DNA of 10,620 bases from JBLHUT01 sp047629975 (lineage in GTDB: Bacteria > Pseudomonadota > Alphaproteobacteria > Rhodobacterales > Rhodobacteraceae). This document shows, piece by piece, positions 1-5,821 of the stretch. Under the pieces are notes generated by a model, which searched no databases, was not told the origin of the DNA, and saw nothing but the letters and a program-made list of their open reading frames with translations. The stretch is from positions 1 to 10,620 of the forward strand of contig JBLHUT010000114.1 in the NCBI GenBank assembly GCA_047629975.1, given 5' to 3'. The stretch's first letter is position 1, and every line of letters begins with the position of its first letter. Position numbers and translations under genes: made by a program.

Positions 1-38
1 TGCGATGTCATCGGAATTGGCGTGCCGTGGGCAGACAT
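1..38 (-). CDS. 5' end of a gene leaving the window; possibly aroA (EPSP synthase)
   Basis: Only twelve complete codons lie inside the window: an ATG at 38-36 followed by MSAHGTPIPMTS and an incomplete codon. The start is well supported, because the minus strand reads AAAGGACGCCC directly before the ATG, a good Shine-Dalgarno sequence with 5-6 nt spacing. The peptide resembles what I recall of N-termini of 3-phosphoshikimate 1-carboxyvinyltransferase (AroA, the sixth step of the shikimate pathway) in roseobacters, which commonly begin with a short tail ending in IPMTS before the conserved core. That resemblance is from memory and covers twelve residues only, so the gene assignment is tentative. 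The start of a coding region itself is more secure. The stretch 39-132 between it and the next gene holds this ribosome binding site and no other feature I can support. Confidence 0.5.
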   Translation of the reverse strand, partial: MSAHGTPIPMTS

Positions 39-132
39 GGGCGTCCTTTCATAAGATGTCGGGTGTGCTTTACTTTATGGCAGGCGCGGCGTCCACAGGC
101 TGTTGGCGGCGGCTTGCGCGACAACGCATCGA

Positions 133-720
133 CTAACGCATGAACAAGGACAAAACGACATCACGAAGCATCACCAGCGCAAAAAGTCCCACGCCGACAG
201 GCACGGCCAAATGCCATATCCAAAGATAGAATCCGGCATAAGAGCGAACCTTGGCATGAGAGGACCGGATGTTTTCGAGGGAGTCCCTTGCCTGTTTCAA
301 AAAACCCAGAGCCTCAGACTTCTCGAACTTATTCAGAAACCGACGGATGTCCTGAATATGGTCTTTGGTCTTATCGTCAGCCACGTTTGCAGAGTGGTTG
401 AGAAGACCCTCCAACTCTTCGAACTCAAATCTTTCCTCAAAAGTTCCGATCTGTTCCAAGGCCAGACCAATCTTCGACTGGATCGGGGCCCCTTGATCAT
501 TGCGCGCCAGTCCATTGACCGTTTCGGGAGAGTCCCAAGGCTCCAAAGAGCGATAGTCCCCGAACCAATGGAACCCGTGGTTCGCGATCAAAAACACCAC
601 TATCCCGAAGGCTCCGCTTTCAACGGCAGCGGCCGGTATACTGACCTCGAGGATCACAAGATCCTCAAAGGAAATACCATAAAATATTGAAAGGATCACC
701 GCCACAGCGGTCGCAATCAA
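133..720 (-). CDS. Unrecognised membrane protein with three helices and a soluble helical middle
   Basis: I do not recognise the family. As drawn (TTG at 720, TAG at 133) it is 195 aa. Hydrophobic segments lie at about residues 2-18, 28-47 and 162-190. Between the second and third, residues 55-160 form a charged, probably helical soluble region rich in E, K, D and R, so the likely form is an inner-membrane protein with a cytoplasmic or periplasmic helical domain. The start is doubtful: the TTG lacks a Shine-Dalgarno sequence, whereas an excellent one (AAAGGAG at 790-784) precedes a GTG at 776 in another frame. The frame of this protein stays open upstream to a TAA at about 792 and reads a plausible juxtamembrane segment ending QRSARALIATA, but offers no ATG or GTG. 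Adding one T to the TTT run at 771-769 would join that GTG to this frame. By eye, base composition is close to 50% GC, lower than in the surrounding genes. Confidence 0.7.
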   Translation of the reverse strand: MIATAVAVILSIFYGISFEDLVILEVSIPAAAVESGAFGIVVFLIANHGFHWFGDYRSLEPWDSPETVNGLARNDQGAPIQSKIGLALEQIGTFEERFEFEELEGLLNHSANVADDKTKDHIQDIRRFLNKFEKSEALGFLKQARDSLENIRSSHAKVRSYAGFYLWIWHLAVPVGVGLFALVMLRDVVLSLFMR

Positions 721-776
721 GGCCCGCGCAGAACGCTGCGTCGCACCCGAAATAACCTCGTTTCCCTGAAATGCAC
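717..776 (-). other. 19-codon open frame at the best start signal of the membrane protein gene
   Basis: GTG at 776 lies 7 nt behind GGAG (787-784), the only strong ribosome binding site in this stretch. It reads 19 codons (MHFRETRLFRVRRSVLRGP) to TGA at 719-717. That TGA overlaps the TTG used as the annotated start of the following membrane protein (TTGA, start and stop sharing bases). It could be a true leader peptide that couples translation to the TTG. Alternatively it is the out-of-frame remnant of the real N-terminus, which would read MHFQGNEVISGATQRSARAL after insertion of one T. I favour a one-base indel or sequence error, but cannot decide from one genome. Confidence 0.3.
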
Positions 777-835
777 CTGACCGCTCCTTTTACCTGATCA
801 TGAGGCGGGATCATAGCAATCGGGGGAGCCTGCGA

Positions 836-855
836 GCAGGACCACGGGTCCCTGC
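836..855 (-). other. Short hairpin downstream of trmB
   Basis: GCAGGACC (836-843) and GGTCCCTGC (847-855) can pair with eight base pairs, a single bulged C and the loop ACG. An alternative five-pair stem CCTGC/GCAGG (829-833 with 836-840) uses the same bases, so the two are mutually exclusive. The hairpin sits 18 nt past the trmB stop on its transcript, where a terminator would be expected, but no run of T follows it. A weak or Rho-assisted terminator is possible. Confidence 0.25.
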
Positions 856-872
856 AAAAGGTGTGCTGCGTG

Positions 873-1625
873 TCAGCCCGCGGGCAGACCTTTGATGTCG
901 GTCACATCTTCATCGGTGCGCCGGAACGTCAGGTAATGGGGCACACGGCCTTCGCGCAGGGCCTTGAGTTCATAGCGCGTCGAGATCCAGTCACCCCACG
1001 GCTTGCGCCAGTCATCGGGACGCTTGGCCAGCCACTCGAACCCGCAGCGCGGCACCTGCTCCAGCGCCTGCCGGACATAGTCGGGAATATCGGTGGCAAT
1101 GCGCAAGATCGCGCCGGGCTTCATCACTTGCGCCAGCGGGATCAGATGCTCGGGCGTCACAAAGCGGCGGCGATGGTGGCGCGCCTTGGGCCATGGATCA
1201 GGATAAAGCAGAAACGCCCTTGCGATGCTGGCCACTGGCAGAACATCGAACAAGTCGCGCGCATCACCCGGGTGGACCGCGATATTGGCAGCACCTGCGC
1301 GGCGGATTTTGCCCAGAAGCATCGCAACACCGTTTATGAACGGCTCGCATCCGATCAGGGCCACATCGGGGTTGGCGACAGCCTGATGCACCATGTGCTC
1401 GCCCCCGCCGAACCCGACCTCGAGCCAGATGTCGCGCGCACCGAACCGCTGTTGCAAATCCAACAGCGCACGATCGGGGTTTTCGTCCCACTCGACAGAC
1501 CCCGGCGACAGCTTTGCAAGATCCTGCTCGATATAACCCTGCTGGCTTCCACGCAGCGTGTGACCGGCGCGGCGGCCATAGAAATTGCGCCACGGCGCGC
1601 CCGAAGGATGTGAATTTTCAGTCAT
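873..1625 (-). CDS. trmB: tRNA (guanine-N7-)-methyltransferase TrmB
   Basis: TrmB uses S-adenosylmethionine to methylate N7 of G46 in the variable loop of many tRNAs. The 250-aa protein shows the family landmarks in order: RNFYGRR near the start, the SAM-binding motif EVGFGGGEH (69-77) followed by GCEPF (92-96), the signature YPDPWPKARHHRRR (141-154) with the catalytic Asp of PDPWPK, and TRYELKA (216-222), the family's TxYExK motif. The length is normal for the bacterial family. I chose the ATG at 1625 because the residues before the family's homologous region are non-conserved and Pro/Gly-rich. A GTG at 1685 in the same frame would add 20 residues. No strong Shine-Dalgarno sequence precedes the ATG; instead a small hairpin (1634-1654) carries GAGG in its loop, and a 53-codon ORF ends over this start with ATGA. 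The gene upstream is divergent, so trmB must be driven from the 1626-1807 region. Confidence 0.95.
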   Translation of the reverse strand: MTENSHPSGAPWRNFYGRRAGHTLRGSQQGYIEQDLAKLSPGSVEWDENPDRALLDLQQRFGARDIWLEVGFGGGEHMVHQAVANPDVALIGCEPFINGVAMLLGKIRRAGAANIAVHPGDARDLFDVLPVASIARAFLLYPDPWPKARHHRRRFVTPEHLIPLAQVMKPGAILRIATDIPDYVRQALEQVPRCGFEWLAKRPDDWRKPWGDWISTRYELKALREGRVPHYLTFRRTDEDVTDIKGLPAG

Positions 1626-1783
1626 GGGCGGCTTTTGCCAACCTCGCTGGCAAAGGTCAAGCGGCGGACCCGGCGGACCGACCACGGCCGCCCGTCTTGA
1701 GTCGCCTCATCCGCAGTCGCCTCGTCCGCAGCAACGGGGCGGGCGTGGAATACATCGCAGGCCTGAGGACTTGTTGTTAACAT
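1622..1783 (-). CDS. Possible 53-codon ORF overlapping the trmB start
   Basis: A frame runs from ATG at 1783 to TGA at 1624-1622. Its stop overlaps the trmB ATG as ATGA, the usual layout for translational coupling. The peptide contains two exact internal duplications, ADEAT-ADEAT and VRR-VRR, encoded by tandem repeats of 15 and 9 bp that keep the frame. Against it: no Shine-Dalgarno sequence is seen before the ATG, the peptide resembles nothing I know, and its GC3 (about 64% by hand count) looks lower than expected for a conserved gene here. It could be a leader ORF for trmB, a decayed gene end, or noise. Confidence 0.2.
   Translation of the reverse strand: MLTTSPQACDVFHARPVAADEATADEATQDGRPWSVRRVRRLTFASEVGKSRP
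1634..1654 (-). promoter_or_regulatory. Hairpin in the trmB leader with GAGG in its loop
   Basis: TTTGCCA (1634-1640) and TGGCAAA (1648-1654) form a perfect seven-pair stem around a seven-base loop. In the trmB transcript the loop reads GCGAGGU, which contains the only Shine-Dalgarno-like string near the ATG at 1625. The 3' arm ends 8 nt before that ATG. It may influence ribosome access to trmB; this is inferred from position only. Confidence 0.3.
1662..1679. repeat. Perfect 9-bp tandem duplication
   Basis: CGGCGGACC occurs twice back to back (1662-1670 and 1671-1679) in the divergent region between trmB and the dehydrogenase gene. In the possible 53-codon ORF it encodes VRR twice. Confidence 0.9.
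1701..1730. repeat. 15-bp tandem duplication, one mismatch
   Basis: GTCGCCTCATCCGCA (1701-1715) is followed directly by GTCGCCTCGTCCGCA (1716-1730); 14 of 15 bases agree. On the minus strand it encodes ADEAT twice in the possible leader ORF, and the difference is a silent third-position change (GAC/GAT). Confidence 0.95.
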
Positions 1784-1807
1784 GACGCGACCACGAAAGG
1801 GCAGAAC

Positions 1808-2698
1808 ATGACACAAGACACACGAATCGGGCTGATCGGAGCCGGCCAGATGGGCCACGGCATCGCAACCAACATTCTTAAAGCCGGATATCCACTGACC
1901 TATCTCGAGCGTTCCGGCAACAAGTCGACCCGCACGCTGCAAGATGCCGGTGCCACGCCTGTGGCAACCGGACAGGCCGTAGCGACGGTCAGCGATGTTA
2001 TCATTGTGTGCGTGACAGGCGCCCCGGAGGTCGAGGACGTGCTGATGCGGCCTGACGGTGTCATTGCAGGGTTGCACACGGGCACAACAGTGATCGATTG
2101 TTCCACCTCGATTCCGAGTGTCACATGCCGCCTTGCCGAACAGGTCATCGCGGCGGGCGGTCACTTTCTTGATGCGCCGATGACCCGCACCCCCAAAGAG
2201 GCCGCCGAAGGCCGGTTGAACCTGATCGTCGGGGGGGATGCCGAACTGTTTCAGGCACATCTTCCCCTGCTGAGGTGTTTTGCGGAAAACATCGTTCATG
2301 CCGGCGCGATTGGTGCAGGTCACACGATGAAGCTGTTGCACAATTTTGTATCACTCGGGTTTTCGGCGGTGCTTGCCGAGACCGCCGCCGCCAGTGCGCG
2401 CGCCGGTATCGACCCCGCCGTGCTGCATGAAGTGCTGTCAAAGGGCGGCGGCAACGGGGTCATTCTGGACCGGATAACGCCGTACCTGCTTGAAGGCGAC
2501 ACCGGGGCCTTTCGCTTTACCATCGGCAATTGTGCAAAAGACCTTGGCTATTATACCGCCATGACCGAAACGCTGGGCGCGGCTGACGGTGTCGCCAGCG
2601 CGGTCAAGGCGACCTATGTCAAGCAGTCCGATGCAGGCTTTGCAGACCGCACCGTGCCAGAGTTGATTGCCCTGCTGGGAGACAAAACCGCCAGTTAA
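1808..2698 (+). CDS. NAD(P)-dependent beta-hydroxyacid dehydrogenase (3-hydroxyisobutyrate dehydrogenase family)
   Basis: This 296-aa cytosolic enzyme belongs to the family that oxidises 3-hydroxyacids or reduces the matching semialdehydes (3-hydroxyisobutyrate, tartronate semialdehyde, glyoxylate/succinic semialdehyde reductases). The N-terminal Rossmann motif is GLIGAGQMGHGIA (8-20). The catalytic helix reads GAGHTMKLLHN, with the family's Lys at 175 and Asn at 179. NCAKDLGYY (241-249) carries the Lys-Asp-Leu found near the active site. The substrate loop is odd: where 3-hydroxyisobutyrate dehydrogenases have DAPVSGG, this protein has DAPMTRTP (122-129), so the substrate is probably not 3-hydroxyisobutyrate itself. 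The ATG at 1808 follows GAAAGGG with good spacing. The gene is monocistronic and convergent with the thioesterase, their stop codons overlapping in TTAA. Family confidence is high; substrate unknown. Confidence 0.9.
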   Translation: MTQDTRIGLIGAGQMGHGIATNILKAGYPLTYLERSGNKSTRTLQDAGATPVATGQAVATVSDVIIVCVTGAPEVEDVLMRPDGVIAGLHTGTTVIDCSTSIPSVTCRLAEQVIAAGGHFLDAPMTRTPKEAAEGRLNLIVGGDAELFQAHLPLLRCFAENIVHAGAIGAGHTMKLLHNFVSLGFSAVLAETAAASARAGIDPAVLHEVLSKGGGNGVILDRITPYLLEGDTGAFRFTIGNCAKDLGYYTAMTETLGAADGVASAVKATYVKQSDAGFADRTVPELIALLGDKTAS

Positions 2699-3120
2699 TC
2701 GCGGATAACATGAGCCGCAAGAACCGCACGCACAGGATCGGGAATGGCCGCCGATCCGCGGGTGGCGGGGTCGAAAAAGACCTCGACGATATCATAGGTC
2801 GCATGCAGCACGCCCGTATCCGCGTGGTGCATGCGCAGATGAAAGGTCACACTTTTGCCACCCAGACGGCTGATCGCACCGTCGATCACAACCAGATCGC
2901 CACCGACCAGCTCCTTGATAAAACCGGTCGTAGCCTGCGCCGAGACAGTGTGGACACCGTGGGTCGGGATCATCTCGCTATAGGGCAGGCCCAGAAGGGT
3001 CCACATGTGATAGGTCGCATCATCGAAAAACGGTGCATAGTGGCGCACGTTCATATGTCCGAAATGATCGTGGTGCCATGGATGGACCACGCCGCGAAAC
3101 AATTGCAATCTGTCGTTCAT
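2695..3120 (-). CDS. Hotdog-fold acyl-CoA thioesterase (4HBT family)
   Basis: A 141-aa single-domain protein of the 4-hydroxybenzoyl-CoA thioesterase type, which hydrolyses acyl-CoA to the acid and free CoA. The diagnostic N-terminal motif is HHDHFGHMNVRHY (16-28): Asp18 sits at the usual catalytic acid position, HMN follows, and the long hotdog helix continues with FFDDATYHMW. Later strands (GDLVVIDGAISRLGGKSVTFHLRM) fit the family. Length is typical. The ATG at 3120 has a clear Shine-Dalgarno sequence (AAAGGGAG). It starts 18 bp after the end of the GMC oxidoreductase gene, so the two are probably cotranscribed and may act in one pathway. Proteins of this subgroup often accompany degradation of short or modified acyl-CoA such as betaine- or carnitine-related compounds, but that link is only an inference here. 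Confidence 0.88.
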   Translation of the reverse strand: MNDRLQLFRGVVHPWHHDHFGHMNVRHYAPFFDDATYHMWTLLGLPYSEMIPTHGVHTVSAQATTGFIKELVGGDLVVIDGAISRLGGKSVTFHLRMHHADTGVLHATYDIVEVFFDPATRGSAAIPDPVRAVLAAHVIRD

Positions 3121-3138
3121 CGTTCTCTCCCTTTGCCT

Positions 3139-4797
3139 TTAACGGTCAGACGTTTCCCAACGCGGGTTGATCCACGGCCGCGCATTCGACGCGGCCAACG
3201 GCGCCCGCCCCAGAATGTGATCCGACGCCTTTTCCCCCACCATAATCGCAGGTCCGTTCAGATTGCCATTGGTGACACGCGGAAATACCGACGTATCCAC
3301 AACCCGCAGTCCCTCGACCCCGATCACGCGCAGTTCAGGATCCACGACCGCGTCCGGATCGTCGCGCCGCCCCATCCGGCAGGTGCCACACGGATGATAC
3401 GCACTTTCTGCATGTTCGCGGATAAAATCATCCAGTTCCTCGTCGGTCTGGACTTCTGCCCCCGGTTGCAATTCCTTGCCACGGAACGGATCGAACGCCT
3501 CTTGCGCAAAGATTTCGCGGGTCAGGCGGATGCAATGGCGGAAATCGGCCCAATCCTGCGGCTGACTCATGTAGTTGAACAAGATACGCGGCGCCGCCGC
3601 CGGATCGGCAGAGCGCAGCGTCACCGCCCCGCGCGAGGCAGAGCGCATGGGGCCGACATGGGCCTGAAACCCGTGCCCCTCGGCCGGAGCCTCGCCATTG
3701 TACTTCACCGCAATTGGCAGGAAATGATACTGGATATCAGGGTATTCGACCCCTGCCGCCGACCGCAGGAAAGCCGCGCTTTCGAACTGGTTCGACGCAC
3801 CGGGCCCCTTGCCAGTCAAAAGCCACTCAAGGCCGACACGCGCCTTGCCGAACAGGTTCCAGTATTTGAACAAGGTGATCGGCTGGATACAGGCCTGCTG
3901 GATATAGAGTTCAAGGTGGTCTTGCAGGTTTTGCCCGACGCCGGGACGATCCGCCACAACGTCGATACCGTGCTCGGCCAGATGCGCCGCAGGCCCGATG
4001 CCCGACAGCATCAGCAACTTGGGGCTGTTGAACGCACTGGCCGATACGATGACCTCGCGGCGGGCGCGCACGATTTCGATCTTGCCGCCACGCTCGATCT
4101 CGACGCCGACGGCGCGGCCGTCCTCGATCACCACGCGCCGCGCGAAACACCGGTGCAGTGCTACCTGCCCGCGTTTCATCGCCGGCTTGAGGTACGCCGT
4201 CGCCGCCGACCAGCGCTTGCCGCGAAACACGGTCTGCTCCATCGGGCCAAAGCCCTCTTGCTTTTCGCCGTTGTAATCGGCCGTGCCCTCGAAACCCGCT
4301 TGCCGCCCTGCTTGGACAAACGCCTCGAACAACGGGTTTTTACGGGGGCCGCGGCTGACGTGCAGCGGGCCGTCTGTGCCGCGCCACGACCCGTCAGCCC
4401 CCTCGACGCCGGGATGCCAGTTTTCCTGTCGCTGGAAATAGGGCAGCACATCGGCGTAGCCCCAGCCATCAGCCCCAGCCGCCGCCCAGCCGTCGAAATC
4501 ATGCGCGTGGCCACGCACATAAACCATACCGTTGATGGAGGACGATCCGCCGATGACCTTGCCGCGGGGCGCGATCACCTGCCGGCCGCCAAGATGGGGT
4601 TCCGGCTCGCTTTTATAGCCCCAGTTATAGCGCGCCATGTTCATCGGATAGCTCAGCGCGCCGGGCATCTGGATGAACGGCCCCCAATCGGAGCCGCCGA
4701 ATTCCAGCACCAGAACCGACGCTCCGCTGTCCCCAAGTCGCGCCGCAAGAGCCGACCCCGAGGATCCAGACCCGATGATGACAAAATCCGCGATCAA
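3139..4797 (-). CDS. GMC-family FAD oxidoreductase (choline-dehydrogenase-like)
   Basis: GMC enzymes oxidise alcohols to aldehydes or acids with bound FAD. The 552-aa protein shows the whole architecture: ADP-binding GSGSSGSALAARL (9-21) with Glu32 for the FAD ribose, GMC signature 1 around GKVIGGSSSINGMVYVRG (79-96), signature 2 around SASAFNSPKLLMLSGIGP (252-269), and the C-terminal active site SAYHPCGTCRMG with His468, then NGNLNGPAIMVGEKASD with Asn514, the His/Asn pair of choline dehydrogenase and oxidase. I prefer the TTG at 4797 (MIADFVIIGSG), 7 nt behind GGAG at 4808-4805. A GTG at 4815 would add six residues and include that site in the coding region. The closest known enzymes are BetA-like choline or other alcohol dehydrogenases. 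No betaine aldehyde dehydrogenase or BetI regulator lies in the window, so choline is not established as substrate. Probably cotranscribed with the thioesterase. Confidence 0.93.
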   Translation of the reverse strand: MIADFVIIGSGSSGSALAARLGDSGASVLVLEFGGSDWGPFIQMPGALSYPMNMARYNWGYKSEPEPHLGGRQVIAPRGKVIGGSSSINGMVYVRGHAHDFDGWAAAGADGWGYADVLPYFQRQENWHPGVEGADGSWRGTDGPLHVSRGPRKNPLFEAFVQAGRQAGFEGTADYNGEKQEGFGPMEQTVFRGKRWSAATAYLKPAMKRGQVALHRCFARRVVIEDGRAVGVEIERGGKIEIVRARREVIVSASAFNSPKLLMLSGIGPAAHLAEHGIDVVADRPGVGQNLQDHLELYIQQACIQPITLFKYWNLFGKARVGLEWLLTGKGPGASNQFESAAFLRSAAGVEYPDIQYHFLPIAVKYNGEAPAEGHGFQAHVGPMRSASRGAVTLRSADPAAAPRILFNYMSQPQDWADFRHCIRLTREIFAQEAFDPFRGKELQPGAEVQTDEELDDFIREHAESAYHPCGTCRMGRRDDPDAVVDPELRVIGVEGLRVVDTSVFPRVTNGNLNGPAIMVGEKASDHILGRAPLAASNARPWINPRWETSDR

Positions 4798-4867
4798 TGC
4801 CCTACTCCAATTCACCCGTTCACCGGAATATCACACCGATACCCTGCCGTTCGTCCCAGGCACGTGT

Positions 4868-4921
4868 GGCTATTGCCATTGCCCCGCCGTTACAATCCCC
4901 GACGCAGGGCTATTGCCCCGC
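4868..4921. repeat. Partial duplication of the OCD gene 3' end
   Basis: GGCTATTGCC occurs at 4868-4877 and again at 4908-4917, both followed by CCGC; the first copy has an extra ATTGCC inserted before the CCGC. The second copy contains the stop codon and last codons of the OCD-family gene. The repeat lies in the 112-bp gap before the GMC gene, which shows no T-rich terminator and no convincing promoter. Confidence 0.55.
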
Positions 4922-5821
4922 AAGTGCCGCAACGACGTAACGGCAGGTCATCAGATCAAGATGCGCGCCGCCGCCGTTCTTGGCGATGGTAATCTGCGCC
5001 TCGTCCGTCCGGGTAAAGGCCTCGTGATCATAAAAATCCGCCACGACATCGGATCGGGCGATCGCGCCACTTTCCAGCGGGATCATAAGCTCGCCAATGT
5101 GATTGATCGTGGTCTCGAAGCTGTCCACGAACAGGCTGCTGCGTTGCAGCGCGGCATCATCCGCCTCTCGCATGTCGGGACGGTAGGCCCCGATCAGATC
5201 CACATGCGTGCCCGCGCAAAGCCACTCACCGCGCAGTACAGGCGTGCGGCTCATGGTGGCACAGGCCACGATATCGGCCGCTGCAACCGCCGCAGGCAGG
5301 TCCTCGACCACACGCACCCCCGGCAGGCTCGCAGCCATCGCGTCGGCGCGGGCGCGGGTCCGGTTCCAGACCGAAAACCGTGCCTCGGGAAAGACCGCCC
5401 CGTAGGCGGAGATCAGATTTTCGCACACAGTGCCCGCACCAAGTATCACAATGTTCCGACTATCGGGGCGCGCCAACAGACGGGCCGCCAGCAGGCTGTC
5501 ACCGGCTGTTTTCCATTTCGTGATCAGATGAAAATCGATCAACGCCTCAAGCTGTCCTGTCGTATCAGAAAAAAGGCTGACCGCGCCGTTGACCATCGGC
5601 AGGTCTTGCCCCGGATTTGCCGGAAAAATCGTAGCAGATTTGACCGCAACTCCCAGCCCGTCAATCCACGCAGATCGCGATAACAGCGTATCATCACCAC
5701 GATACAGAAACGTATCGGCAATTTTCGCTTTTGGCAGACGGTGCGCCTGAACAAGGTAATCCGTCAGCGCGATCCAGTCGAGGACGGGATCGGCCTCTTC
5801 GAAAGTTATAATCCGGGTCAT
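4910..5821 (-). CDS. Ornithine cyclodeaminase / mu-crystallin family protein
   Basis: Members of this NAD(P)-binding family deaminate ornithine to proline, reduce cyclic imines such as pyrroline-2-carboxylate, or act as alanine/other imino acid dehydrogenases. The 303-aa protein has Lys61 in VAVKSATIFPAN (matching substrate-binding Lys69 of Pseudomonas putida OCD), a Rossmann motif ILGAG (126-130), and LIGAYRPDMREAD with Asp216 at the position of the catalytic Asp228. The usual RTAA motif is WKTAGDS, so Lys104 replaces the conserved Arg112; I believe a whole subfamily shares this, which argues for a substrate other than ornithine. The ATG at 5821 is preceded by AGGAGG inside the end of the HAD gene, and the two genes overlap by ATGA, so translation is coupled. 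Family assignment is firm, reaction unknown. Confidence 0.88.
   Translation of the reverse strand: MTRIITFEEADPVLDWIALTDYLVQAHRLPKAKIADTFLYRGDDTLLSRSAWIDGLGVAVKSATIFPANPGQDLPMVNGAVSLFSDTTGQLEALIDFHLITKWKTAGDSLLAARLLARPDSRNIVILGAGTVCENLISAYGAVFPEARFSVWNRTRARADAMAASLPGVRVVEDLPAAVAAADIVACATMSRTPVLRGEWLCAGTHVDLIGAYRPDMREADDAALQRSSLFVDSFETTINHIGELMIPLESGAIARSDVVADFYDHEAFTRTDEAQITIAKNGGGAHLDLMTCRYVVAALAGQ

Noticed and set aside
103..690. 195-codon + strand frame opposite the membrane protein
   Set aside because: No ribosome binding site, no recognisable family features, and the minus-strand frame has clear membrane helices.
836..855. Hairpin after trmB as a true intrinsic terminator
   Set aside because: No T run follows on the minus strand; kept only as a low-confidence hairpin.
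1622..2341. 239-codon minus frame running from inside the dehydrogenase gene
   Set aside because: The upstream two thirds are antisense to a certain gene. Only the last 53 codons, after the ATG at 1783, were kept as a weak candidate.
4798..4909. BetI-type operator or riboswitch before the GMC gene
   Set aside because: Only trivial direct repeats (TTCACC twice) were found, with no convincing palindrome or promoter.
2710..4992. A 760-codon open frame on the + strand
   Set aside because: It lies opposite the GMC oxidoreductase and thioesterase genes, is rich in Arg and His, and shows no domain; it is an antisense by-product of high GC3.
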